NCBI RefSeq assembly: GCF_001552175.1
Contig: NZ_BCQR01000139.1
Coordinates: forward strand, 1 to 33,669
Direction: 5' to 3'
Length of the DNA: 33,669 bases
Source of the DNA: Actinomadura kijaniata NBRC 14229
Lineage (GTDB): Bacteria; Actinomycetota; Actinomycetes; Streptosporangiales; Streptosporangiaceae
Below the pieces are notes generated by a model. It was not told the origin of the DNA. It ran no database searches and saw nothing but the letters and a program-made list of their open reading frames with translations. Shown piece after piece: positions 1 to 6,689 of this stretch. A program made the translations under genes and the position numbers. Each line of letters begins with the position of its first letter. The first letter of the stretch is position 1.

Positions 1-144
1 CCCCGCCTCGCGCGGCCGGTCGGCCGCCAGGGACCGCCCGGCGGGCGGGGGCTGGGCCGCCGACGGGGCCAGCAGCGCGACGGCCAGCCCCACCGCCGGG
101 ACGGAGGCGGCGGTGAGGGCGGCGAGCCGGGGGCGTGTCATCAT
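1..144 (-). CDS. N-terminus of a secreted protein (partial, runs off the window)
   Basis: A minus-strand reading frame opens with ATG at 144 (a second ATG follows at once) and stays open to the window edge. The 48 visible residues begin MMTRPRLAALTAAS, continue through a hydrophobic stretch rich in Ala, Val and Leu, and reach an Ala-Gln-Pro-Pro-Pro segment. That is a typical Sec signal peptide: a short basic N-region, a hydrophobic core of about 18 residues and a small-residue cleavage region near residue 30. A good ribosome site (GAAGGAGA) lies just upstream, at about 146-153. The mature domain lies outside the window, so no function can be given. It is transcribed divergently from aroE, about 100 nt away. 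Confidence 0.7.
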   Translation of the reverse strand, partial: MMTRPRLAALTAASVPAVGLAVALLAPSAAQPPPAGRSLAADRPREAG

Positions 145-217
145 GTCTCCTTCACGGGGGGTACACGTGCGGGGGCCACGGCGCGAACAGCGATCCTAGG
201 CCCCGCGCAGGCATAAC

Positions 218-223
218 TACAAT
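218..223 (+). promoter_or_regulatory. Candidate -10 box for aroE
   Basis: TACAAT at 218-223 lies in a locally AT-richer patch (211-229) between the two divergent genes. It would put the transcript start near 230, giving aroE a very short leader of about 15 nt. No convincing -35 hexamer is visible at the right spacing, so this is a weak call. Confidence 0.3.
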
Positions 224-244
224 GAGTGACCGGGTGAAGACACT

Positions 245-1072
245 ATGACCTCACGGGCGGCGGTGCTCGGCTCGCCGATCACGCACTCGCTGTCGCCGGT
301 GCTGCACCGGGCGGCGTACGCGGCGATGGGCCTGGACGGGTGGAGCTACGACGCGTTCGAGTGCGGCGAGGACGGGCTGGCGGGCTTCCTGGACGGCCTG
401 GGCCCCGAGTGGGCGGGGCTGTCGCTGACGATGCCGCTCAAGCGGGTCGCGCTGAAGCTGGCCGACACGGTGACGGACCTGGCGGCGGGCGTCGGCGGGG
501 CCAACACGCTGGTGCTGCGCGACGGGCGGCGGCACGCCGACAACACCGACGTGCACGGGATCGTGGCCGCGCTGACCGAGGCGGGCGTGGCCGCGCCCGC
601 CTCGGCGCTGGTGCTGGGCGGCGGCGCGACCGCCGCCTCCGCGCTGGCGGCGCTGGCCCGGATGGGCCTGACCGGGGCGACCCTGGCGGTGCGCAGCCCC
701 GAACGCGCCGCCGGGACGGCCGCGGTGGGGGAGCGGTTCGGGCTGGCGGTGCGGGTGGAGACCCTGGACCGGGTGCCGGAGCTGCCGCCGTCCGCGCTGG
801 TGGTCAACACGCTGCCGGGCGCCGCCGCCGACGCGTTCGCCGAACCGGTCGCCGCCTCCGGCGCGGCCCTGTTCGACGTGGTGTACGCGCCGTGGCCGAC
901 ACCGCTGGCCGAGGCCGCCACGGCGGCGGGCGCGACGGTCGTCGGCGGGTTCGCGATGCTGCTGCACCAGGCCGTGCGGCAGGTGACGCTGATGACCGGC
1001 CGCGACGACGTCCCGGTGGCGGCGATGCGCGCCGCCGGCGAGGCCGAGCTCGCCCGCCGGGCGGGCGGCTAG
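245..1072 (+). CDS. aroE: Shikimate dehydrogenase (AroE family)
   Basis: 275 residues, normal family length. It reduces 3-dehydroshikimate to shikimate with NADPH in the cytoplasm, the fourth step of the shikimate pathway. Seen in the sequence: the substrate loop SPITHSLSP at residues 10-18; LTMPLK at 61-66, with the catalytic Lys66; GGANT at 84-88; NTD at 100-102, with the catalytic Asp102; a Gly-rich nucleotide loop GGGATA at 125-130 (the usual form is GAGGAA, so slightly divergent); and the C-terminal LLHQA near residue 240. The ATG at 245 is preceded only by a weak GTGAAG. Its neighbours are not other aro genes, and its last 4 nt overlap the 3' end of the convergent toroid gene. An AroE-like paralogue with other substrate preference (for example quinate/shikimate dehydrogenase) cannot be excluded. 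Confidence 0.85.
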   Translation: MTSRAAVLGSPITHSLSPVLHRAAYAAMGLDGWSYDAFECGEDGLAGFLDGLGPEWAGLSLTMPLKRVALKLADTVTDLAAGVGGANTLVLRDGRRHADNTDVHGIVAALTEAGVAAPASALVLGGGATAASALAALARMGLTGATLAVRSPERAAGTAAVGERFGLAVRVETLDRVPELPPSALVVNTLPGAAADAFAEPVAASGAALFDVVYAPWPTPLAEAATAAGATVVGGFAMLLHQAVRQVTLMTGRDDVPVAAMRAAGEAELARRAGG

Positions 1073-2439
1073 CGCACCGCCGGCGGCGGCTGCTGCTGTG
1101 TCCGGCGGCGTTTCATCGCCTCCTGCATGACCGTCAGCACGATCGGCAGGATGACGCTGAGCCAGAAGTCGCGCCAGTCCCACAGGTCGACGGCCACCCC
1201 GACCAGGCTGCCCAGCGCGACCAGCGCCAGCGCCAGCGCCGCCCAGTGCCGCCGCAGCAGCCGCAGGACGTGCCGGTGGGCGCGGCCCGGCAGCACGCTG
1301 CTCAGCGGCCGCCCCCGGGCGTGGGCGTGCTGGACCACCGTCGCGTCCGGCAGCCAGTACACCAGGTCCCCGTCGCGCAGCAGCGGCGGCCGCGACAGCG
1401 CGTTCAACGCCTCCAGCCGCCACCACAGCGTCCACAGCGACGACAGGCCGTCCCCGCCGAGGCCGCCGAGGCGCGGATCGACGACCTCCTCGCGCATCAG
1501 CGTCCGGAACGCCCGCCCCACCAGCGGCCCCGGCACGCCGCGCGGGTCCTGCAACAGCGCGGCCAGCGCCAGCGGAAGCCCGTAGTGCCACAGCGCCAGC
1601 CGCCACACCGGCTTGGCGGCGGGCCCGTGCGGGGCGACGTCGTAGGTCTCGATCCACACGTCGCTGCCGGCGGGGTCCAGGTGCTCGCGCAGCCAGTCGT
1701 AGGCGGCCAGCACCCGCTCGTCGCGCCGGTCCGGGGCCGCCTCCACCAGCGTCAGCAGCGTGAACGCGGTGTGCGTGACCGTCGGCGCGGCGGTCGGCGT
1801 CGGCCCCCAGGCGGGCCGGTGCAGGGTGCGGTCGGCGGTCAGCCACTCCACGCCGTGCGTGACGGCGGGCTCGAACGGGTCCAGGCGCACCAGCGCCCGC
1901 AGCGCCAGGCAGGTCAGCCAGGTCCGCGACGGGCAGCCGTGCATCGAGCCCCAGCCGCCGTCGGCGTTCTGGTTGCGGAGCAGCCAGCGGTGGGCGCGCC
2001 GCAGGTCGGGCGCGCCGGGCCGCAGGTCGCAGCGGGCCGACGCCAGGAACCGCGCGATCCACGCGGTGGCCTCCACCACCGGCATGCCCAGGCTGGTCTT
2101 GGTGGCCCAGCCGCCGTCGCGCAGCGGCTCGGTGGACACCGACTGCCGCGCCGCCAGGAACGCCAGGCCCTCGTCGAAGTGCTCGAACGGCCGTCTGGCC
2201 TCGACGAACGCCAGCAGTCCCAGCGCGGTGGCGGTCGCGCCCGGCTCGGGCCGGGTCAGCTCGTGGTACCAGCCGCCGCCCGTGCCCTGCGCGCTGGCGT
2301 AGGTGTCGCGCAGCACGTCGAACGACTCGTCCAGACGGGCGGACAGCACGGCCGTGTCGAGCACGGCGACACCGGGCGCGGGATCGGCGACGGGCGGCGC
2401 CGGTCGGATCGCCGGGGGGATGAGAGGGGGAGTGTTCAC
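1069..2439 (-). CDS. Membrane-anchored alpha/alpha-toroid protein (prenyltransferase/squalene cyclase repeats)
   Basis: 456 residues from a GTG start at 2439, preceded by GGAAGG with 8-nt spacing. The body has repeats of the terpene-cyclase/prenyltransferase fold: GGGWYHELT near residue 54, DGGWATKT near 108, and QNADGGWGS near 157, which is a QW-type motif. Hydrophobic repeat helices continue to about residue 350. The C-terminus has two membrane segments, at about 398-418 and 425-440, followed by a basic KRRR tail, so the toroid is probably membrane-bound. I see no DxDD protonation motif and no obvious prenyltransferase zinc ligands. Hopene/squalene cyclase activity is therefore unlikely, and a ligand-binding or scaffold role is possible. 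The gene converges on aroE with a 4-nt overlap and diverges from the HIT gene. Fold assignment is firm, function unknown. Confidence 0.75.
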   Translation of the reverse strand: MNTPPLIPPAIRPAPPVADPAPGVAVLDTAVLSARLDESFDVLRDTYASAQGTGGGWYHELTRPEPGATATALGLLAFVEARRPFEHFDEGLAFLAARQSVSTEPLRDGGWATKTSLGMPVVEATAWIARFLASARCDLRPGAPDLRRAHRWLLRNQNADGGWGSMHGCPSRTWLTCLALRALVRLDPFEPAVTHGVEWLTADRTLHRPAWGPTPTAAPTVTHTAFTLLTLVEAAPDRRDERVLAAYDWLREHLDPAGSDVWIETYDVAPHGPAAKPVWRLALWHYGLPLALAALLQDPRGVPGPLVGRAFRTLMREEVVDPRLGGLGGDGLSSLWTLWWRLEALNALSRPPLLRDGDLVYWLPDATVVQHAHARGRPLSSVLPGRAHRHVLRLLRRHWAALALALVALGSLVGVAVDLWDWRDFWLSVILPIVLTVMQEAMKRRRTQQQPPPAVR

Positions 2440-2458
2440 GGGGCCTGCCTTCCAAGGG

Positions 2459-2487
2459 ATTTGTTCCCGTCAGGCCACTTTTCGCAA
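2459..2487 (-). promoter_or_regulatory. Candidate promoter of the toroid gene
   Basis: On the minus strand, TTGCGA (2487-2482) and ACAAAT (2464-2459) are separated by 17 nt. The predicted transcript would start around 2452, right at the ribosome site of the toroid gene. That is an uncomfortably short leader, so confidence is low. The toroid-HIT divergent gap also holds the inverted repeat TCGGT-A-ACCGA at 2551-2561, just ahead of the HIT ribosome site. Confidence 0.3.
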
Positions 2488-2580
2488 CCTCGAGGTCCCG
2501 GTGGTCTGACCCCGCCCGCACAGATCGCCGCCGGTTCTGGGGGGACACGTTCGGTAACCGATCGCGAGGAGGCCGCCGTC

Positions 2581-3315
2581 ATGGAGGTCAGGGACAACGA
2601 CGGCCGGGCGGGCGCGGACTGCGTACTGTGCCCGCCGCTGCGCTTCCGGCTCAACGCCATGGTCGACCTGCCCGGCGCGGACGGGGTGCTCGCCGCCGAC
2701 GACCGGCTGTTCCTGATGCCGGACCTGGCGCCGCTGGCCGAGGGGCACCTGCTGCTGGTCACCGCCGAGCACCACGCGTGCGCGGGCACGTTCGACCCCG
2801 GGCTGTGGGCCCGCGCCCGGCGCTGGCGCGACCATGTGGCGGGGCTGTACCTGGCCGCCTACGGCAGCGCCGACCTGGTGCTCTTCGAGCACGGTCCGGG
2901 CAGCCCGCAGGGCGGCGGCGCCTGCATCGACCACGCGCACTGGCACCTGGTGCCCGGTACCGCCGGGGTCCGCGCCGTGCTGGAGGGCCGGGGCCTGCGC
3001 GGCGAGGCCGGGTCGCACGACGCGCTCCGCGAACGCCACCGGGCGGGCCGCTCCTACCTGCTGGTGGAGGAGGACGACACCGCCACCGTCCACCCCGGCG
3101 ACGGCGTGCCGAGCCAGTTCCTGCGCTGGGCGGTGACGACCGCGCTGTACGGTCCCGGGACGTGGCGCTGGCAGGAGACGTTCGGGCTGCCCGAGAGCCG
3201 CGCCCGCTTCCGCCGCACCCTGGAGACGCTGCGCCCGCTGTGCGCCGGCCGGCCCGAACCCGTCGGTCGGCCCGAACTCGTCGGTCAGCCGGAGCGCGCC
3301 GACAGCCACCAGTAG
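2581..3315 (+). CDS. HIT-family nucleotide hydrolase/transferase-like protein
   Basis: 244 residues. ATG at 2581 follows AGGAGG (2567-2572) with 8-nt spacing. The histidine triad is clear: HAHWH at residues 118-122 followed by LVP. A CVLC pair at 14-17 resembles the zinc knuckle seen in many HIT proteins, and GHLLLVTAEHH (55-65) is the usual central strand. HIT proteins hydrolyse or transfer nucleoside phosphates (ApnA, AMP-lysine, AMP-sugar substrates) through a nucleotidyl-His intermediate. This one is longer than a plain HINT protein (about 110-140 residues) and has a C-terminal extension of about 110 residues of unknown role. Its tail overlaps the convergent PfkB gene by 31 nt. Its substrate cannot be told from the sequence. 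Confidence 0.8.
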   Translation: MEVRDNDGRAGADCVLCPPLRFRLNAMVDLPGADGVLAADDRLFLMPDLAPLAEGHLLLVTAEHHACAGTFDPGLWARARRWRDHVAGLYLAAYGSADLVLFEHGPGSPQGGGACIDHAHWHLVPGTAGVRAVLEGRGLRGEAGSHDALRERHRAGRSYLLVEEDDTATVHPGDGVPSQFLRWAVTTALYGPGTWRWQETFGLPESRARFRRTLETLRPLCAGRPEPVGRPELVGQPERADSHQ

Positions 3316-4238
3316 AGCTCCCCGGCCGTCAGCCGGTCACCGAACCCGGCGCGCTCCACGCCCTCCCCGTACCCGGTGGCGTACTCCAGCTCCAGTCGGT
3401 CGCGCTGGTGGGCCAGCACCCGTTCCAGGCAGCCGGGCCCGAACCGCAGCAGCCACAGCGGCCGTCCCGGGACCAGCGCGTCCAGCGCGGGCAGCAGCTC
3501 CCGGACCTCCCCGGCCTCCACCGGCGCCGGCCGCCCCAGCAGCCGCGCCACCGTCGCCGCCTCGGTGACCACGATGTCGGCCAGCTCCAGCACCGGCGTC
3601 ACCTCGGCGGCGGGCAGCCGCGCGTCCACGTCGTGCGGGACCACGTCGAAGGCCACCAGCGTCCCGGCCCGCCGCGCGATCGCCGCCGCCCGCCGCAGCG
3701 CCGCCGCCGAGATCGGCGACAGCAGCGAGTACCCGTCGGTGAACAGCACGTCGGCCCGGCGGATCTCCCCGGCGGCGCGCCGCACGTCGGCCTCGGTCAG
3801 CCGCCGCGACGGCGCGTGCTCCTCGGCCACCAGCAGCCGCACCCCCGGCCCGTCCGCGGTGGCGCGGTCGCGCAGCATCACCGACACGGCGTTGGCGGCC
3901 CCCGGCTCGGCCCGCAGCAGGTCCCGCACGCCCAGCCGCCGCAGCTCGCGCCGGATCAACGGCGTGAAGTCGTCGTCGCCGATCTTCCCGGTGACCGCGA
4001 TCCGCCGGAAGTAGCCGGTGGCCCGCCGCGCCAGGTTGACCGCCGTCCCGGCCACCATGATCCGCGCGGGCGCGTAGGTGAGGCGGTCGGCGGTCAGCTC
4101 GGTGAACCGCACCTCCGGCAGCGCGGCGCGCACCTCGATCCGCACGTCGCCCATCACCACCAGGCCGAACCGCCGTTCCACGACGCCGTCGAGCCCGGGG
4201 CGGTCCACCGGCGTCCCCGTGGGACGGACGAGATCCAC
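3285..4238 (-). CDS. PfkB/ribokinase-family sugar or nucleoside kinase
   Basis: 317 residues from a GTG start at 4238. The start directly abuts the TGA of the upstream NUDIX gene, with GGGAGG 4 nt before it, so translation is probably coupled. PfkB features: VVMGDV at 27-32, AGTAVNLA at 63-70 (the usual substrate-binding GG-N segment), GKIGDD at 84-89, a central FDVVPHD, and the C-terminal anion-hole/catalytic segment AGFGD at 297-301. The usual form of that last motif is (D)TxGAGD. Here the first Gly and catalytic Asp301 are kept but the Ala is Phe. Such kinases phosphorylate sugars or nucleosides with ATP. Which substrate is not evident. A start nearer residue 20 is possible but has no better ribosome site. 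Confidence 0.82.
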   Translation of the reverse strand: MDLVRPTGTPVDRPGLDGVVERRFGLVVMGDVRIEVRAALPEVRFTELTADRLTYAPARIMVAGTAVNLARRATGYFRRIAVTGKIGDDDFTPLIRRELRRLGVRDLLRAEPGAANAVSVMLRDRATADGPGVRLLVAEEHAPSRRLTEADVRRAAGEIRRADVLFTDGYSLLSPISAAALRRAAAIARRAGTLVAFDVVPHDVDARLPAAEVTPVLELADIVVTEAATVARLLGRPAPVEAGEVRELLPALDALVPGRPLWLLRFGPGCLERVLAHQRDRLELEYATGYGEGVERAGFGDRLTAGELYWWLSARSG

Positions 4239-4709
4239 TCAGCCTCCCGCGTGCAGTCGCAGGAACGCCCGCACCACCGGCCGCAGGTCCGGGATCAGGT
4301 CGTAGCCCCACACCTCGTCCATCGGCACCCAGGAGGGGTCGGCGAGGTGGTCGGTGGGGGTCTGGTTCCGCACGGTCGGCTCCAGCGAGCGGGGGCGGCA
4401 CACCCGCGCGGCGGCCACCACCCGCACCCGGTCCCCGGAGCGCTCGTCGGGCATGAACCACTGCCACAGGTGGAACGGCGGGCCCGGATCGACCTTCAGC
4501 CCGACCTCCTCCCACACCTCGCGCCGGATGTGGTCGTCCAGTCCCAGGTCCCCGGCCGGTTCCAGCCGCCCGCCGGGCACCTCCCAGCGCCCGGGATGGC
4601 GGGGGTCGGCGGCGGTCTTGCGGACCAGCAGCAGCCGGCCGTCGTCGACGATGAAGGCCTTCTGCGCGAACTCCAGCCGGAGCGGCGGCACGGTCCTGGG
4701 AAAGGGCAT
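4239..4709 (-). CDS. NUDIX hydrolase
   Basis: 156 residues. I chose the ATG at 4709 because GGAGG lies 8 nt upstream. The frame is open further upstream, but that part is low-complexity and Arg-rich. The NUDIX box spans residues 46-71: it begins GGRLEPAGD and ends REVWEEVGL, which keeps the metal-binding REuxEExGu core. The first half is slightly irregular, with one extra residue and Asp where Glu is usual. The family cleaves nucleoside diphosphates linked to another moiety, using Mg2+. The stop TGA (4241-4239) touches the GTG of the PfkB kinase, so the two form an operon. A sugar or nucleoside kinase paired with a NUDIX enzyme suggests linked nucleotide metabolism or clean-up (inference). 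Confidence 0.85.
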   Translation of the reverse strand: MPFPRTVPPLRLEFAQKAFIVDDGRLLLVRKTAADPRHPGRWEVPGGRLEPAGDLGLDDHIRREVWEEVGLKVDPGPPFHLWQWFMPDERSGDRVRVVAAARVCRPRSLEPTVRNQTPTDHLADPSWVPMDEVWGYDLIPDLRPVVRAFLRLHAGG

Positions 4710-4904
4710 CGCTGGCGCCTCCGGTAGGCGGTCCTGACCTCTACGTAACCCGCGCGCCCGCCCCCGGAACGCTCCCCGCGGGCACAAGACCGTCACCCCG
4801 CCCGCCCGCCCGGCGCGGACGGACCGGCCGAGAGGTCCGGCGGAAGCCTCGGACGGGGCGCGCGCGGGCGCCGCGGACGCCGTTCGCCGCACCGGCGACG
4901 AGGT

Positions 4905-4912
4905 GATAGTCT
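4905..4912 (+). promoter_or_regulatory. Candidate -10 region of the infC operon
   Basis: GATAGTCT at 4905-4912 is the first AT-leaning stretch in the GC-rich gap between the divergent NUDIX gene and infC. It would start a leader of about 265 nt. The sequence at the -35 distance (around 4882-4888, GTTCGCC) is a poor match. The rest of the gap, 4710-4904, shows no gene. Confidence 0.3.
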
Positions 4913-5024
4913 TGGTGGTCGACCGGCCTGGAAGGACCGTCCTCACCGACGGACCGCCCCAGGCGCTCAAGCGGAGGCCACCTCCCACCTAGCCGGCCGT
5001 ACAGGTTGGCGGGTCTCGGTCCGG

Positions 5025-5119
5025 CGTCGCCCTCGTCGGCGACGTTCCGTTCGCGTCGCCTCCGGCGACGCGGCGACCGAAGGTGGCCCCGTATGCGAGT
5101 CGTACGGGGCTTTTCGCAT
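5025..5119 (+). promoter_or_regulatory. Structured infC leader with an attenuator-like terminator hairpin
   Basis: Four elements can be read directly. (1) Stem 5025-5031/5038-5044 (CGTCGCC/GGCGACG). (2) A perfect 9-bp stem 5052-5060/5064-5072 (CGCGTCGCC/GGCGACGCG) that shares the same half-sites, so arms of 1 and 2 can swap partners. (3) A terminator-like 8-bp stem 5086-5093/5103-5110 (GCCCCGTA/TACGGGGC) followed by TTTT. (4) A competing stem 5093-5098/5114-5119 (ATGCGA/TCGCAT) that overlaps the base of 3. CCGTAC at 4997-5002 could also pair with the 3' arm of 3. This is the architecture of premature-termination control upstream of a translation-factor operon. The signal sensed is unknown. 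Confidence 0.6.
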
Positions 5120-5184
5120 GGACTGCCCGGGGTACGACCGGTCCCACAGCACAACGCTCCAAGTCATGGCCCCAGGGAGGTCCC

Positions 5185-5772
5185 ATCAGCGCCGAACCGC
5201 GTATCAACGACCGCATTCGCGTGCCAGAGGTCCGGCTCGTCGGCCCGAACGGCGAACAGGTGGGCATCGTGCCCATCGCCAAGGCCCTTGAACTCGCGCG
5301 TGAGTCGGACCTCGACCTCGTCGAGGTGGCGCCCACCGCGCGCCCGCCCGTCGCGAAGCTCATGGACTACGGCAAGTTCAAGTACGAGTCCGCGATGAAG
5401 GCGCGTGAGGCGCGGAAGAACCAGGCGCACACGATCATCAAGGAGATCAAGCTCCGGCCGAAGATCGACCCGCACGACTACGAGACCAAGAAGGGTCACG
5501 TGGTGCGGTTCCTGAAGGCCGGGGACAAGGTCAAGGTGACGATCATGTTCCGCGGTCGTGAGCAGTCGCGACCCGAACTGGGCTTCCGCCTGCTGAACCG
5601 GCTCGCCGAGGACGTCCAGGAGCTGGGCTTCGTGGAGTCCCGTCCCAAGCAGGACGGCCGGAACATGATCATGGTGATCGGCCCGCACAAGAAGAAGGCC
5701 GAAGCCAAGGCCGAGGCCAAGGCCGAGCGCGACAGCCGCGCTCAGCAGGAGTCGGACGCCGGGACCGCCTGA
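5185..5772 (+). CDS. infC: Translation initiation factor IF-3, probable AUC start codon
   Basis: 195 residues if it starts at ATC 5185. IF-3 binds the 30S subunit, keeps it apart from 50S and checks the initiator tRNA-codon match. Conserved segments: RINDRIRVPEVRL at the N-domain start, LMDYGKFKYE, KEIKLRPKID, the C-domain HVVRFLKAGDKVKV and QDGRNMIMV, and a Lys/Ala/Glu-rich tail. The ATC start is supported by homology beginning at the next residue (SAEPRIND) and by GGGAGG at 5175-5180, just upstream. The only in-frame ATG (5083) lies inside the leader hairpins, and the nearer ATG at 5166 is out of frame. A rare start codon is the hallmark of infC self-regulation. First gene of infC-rpmI-rplT. 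Confidence 0.95.
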   Translation: MSAEPRINDRIRVPEVRLVGPNGEQVGIVPIAKALELARESDLDLVEVAPTARPPVAKLMDYGKFKYESAMKAREARKNQAHTIIKEIKLRPKIDPHDYETKKGHVVRFLKAGDKVKVTIMFRGREQSRPELGFRLLNRLAEDVQELGFVESRPKQDGRNMIMVIGPHKKKAEAKAEAKAERDSRAQQESDAGTA

Positions 5773-5931
5773 GCGGTCCTGCCGGGCCACCGGAGACGGC
5801 CCGCCGGACGCCGCGACACGGTCGCGACGTCGACCGGGGGCCGCCTCCGTTCCCGACGGCCCCGCCCCGAGCGGGTCCGAGACGCACGTACATTGAGCCT
5901 GTCCAGGCGCGGTGCCGCGTGACATGTAGCA

Positions 5932-5972
5932 GCGCGCCCGTTCAGGCGCGCCTCCGTGCCGCCGCGCGGAGG
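5932..5972 (+). promoter_or_regulatory. Two hairpins in the infC-rpmI gap (possible L20 autoregulation site)
   Basis: The 227-nt gap between infC and rpmI holds GCGCGCC/GGCGCGC (5932-5938/5945-5951), immediately followed by CCTCCG/CGGAGG (5951-5956/5967-5972). In other bacteria L20 represses rpmI-rplT by binding RNA just upstream, so these hairpins are a reasonable candidate. That function is inference. They could instead be a processing site. A TACATT at 5889-5894 could be an internal -10 box but has no -35 partner. Confidence 0.35.
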
Positions 5973-5999
5973 CCACGAGTAGAGGAGACGACGGCGACC

Positions 6000-6194
6000 A
6001 TGCCGAAGACCAAGACCCACAGCGGTGCCAAGAAGCGCTTCAAGCTGACCGGCTCCGGCAAGGTGATGCGCCGCCGCGCCAACAAGAACCACCTGCTCGA
6101 GCACAAGCCGACCAAGCGCACCCGCCGCCTGGACGGCCCGGCGGTCGTGGCCCCGGCCGACGCCAAGAACATCAAGAAGCTGCTGCGCAAGTAA
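6000..6194 (+). CDS. rpmI: 50S ribosomal protein L35
   Basis: 64 residues from ATG 6000, the standard length for bL35. It opens MPKTKTHSGAKKRFK and contains RRRANKNHLLEHKPTKRTRR, the highly basic family core, ending KNIKKLLRK. It is a structural protein of the large subunit. An AGAGGAG ribosome site lies 11-17 nt upstream. It sits between infC and rplT, as in nearly all bacteria. The gap to rplT is 73 nt. Confidence 0.97.
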   Translation: MPKTKTHSGAKKRFKLTGSGKVMRRRANKNHLLEHKPTKRTRRLDGPAVVAPADAKNIKKLLRK

Positions 6195-6267
6195 GTAGCT
6201 CTCCGACCAGCAATCCGTACGACCGGCCGGTGCCCGAGTCACCGGCCCCCACGAAGGAGTACAACAC

Positions 6268-6645
6268 GTGGCACGCGTGAAGCGGGCGGTCAACTCCGCC
6301 AAGAAGCGTCGGGTCGTCCTGGAGCGGTCGAGCGGCTACCGCGGCCAGCGGTCGCGCCTGTACCGCAAGGCCAAGGAGCAGCAGCTCCACTCCATGACCT
6401 ACGCCTTCCGGGACCGCAAGGACCGCAAGGGCCAGTTCCGTCGGCTGTGGATCCAGCGGATCAACGCCGCCGCCCGCGCCAACGGCATGACCTACAACCG
6501 CCTCATCCAGGGCCTGCGCCTGGCCGAGGTCGAGGTCGACCGTCGCATGCTGGCCGAGATGGCCGTCAACGACGCCGCGGCGTTCGCCGCCCTGGTCCAG
6601 GTCGCCAAGGACGCGCTGCCCGCCGAGGGCAGCGAGGCCGCCTGA
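6268..6645 (+). CDS. rplT: 50S ribosomal protein L20
   Basis: 125 residues from a GTG start at 6268, with GAAGGAG at 6253-6259 and 8-nt spacing. bL20 binds 23S rRNA early in assembly of the large subunit. Family features: MARVKRAVNSAKKRR, the long basic N-terminal helix (SSGYRGQRSRLYRKAKEQ), FRDRKDRKGQFRRLWI, and the globular C-terminal part with NGMTYNRLIQGL. In other bacteria L20 also represses its own operon. Confidence 0.97.
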   Translation: MARVKRAVNSAKKRRVVLERSSGYRGQRSRLYRKAKEQQLHSMTYAFRDRKDRKGQFRRLWIQRINAAARANGMTYNRLIQGLRLAEVEVDRRMLAEMAVNDAAAFAALVQVAKDALPAEGSEAA

Positions 6646-6689
6646 ACCCGGCCTCTCCGACAGCGAGACAGATAGCGAGTAATCAACGT

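Noticed and set aside
340..4727. Very long plus- and minus-strand open frames rich in Arg, Gly, Ala and Pro across the aroE-PfkB region
   Set aside because: They are out-of-frame shadows caused by high GC. They cross known genes and lack any family motif; only the HIT protein embedded in one of them (from 2581) is real.
5083..5184. 34-residue N-terminal extension of IF-3 from ATG 5083
   Set aside because: It would be translated from inside the terminator hairpin, has no ribosome site and no similarity to IF-3.
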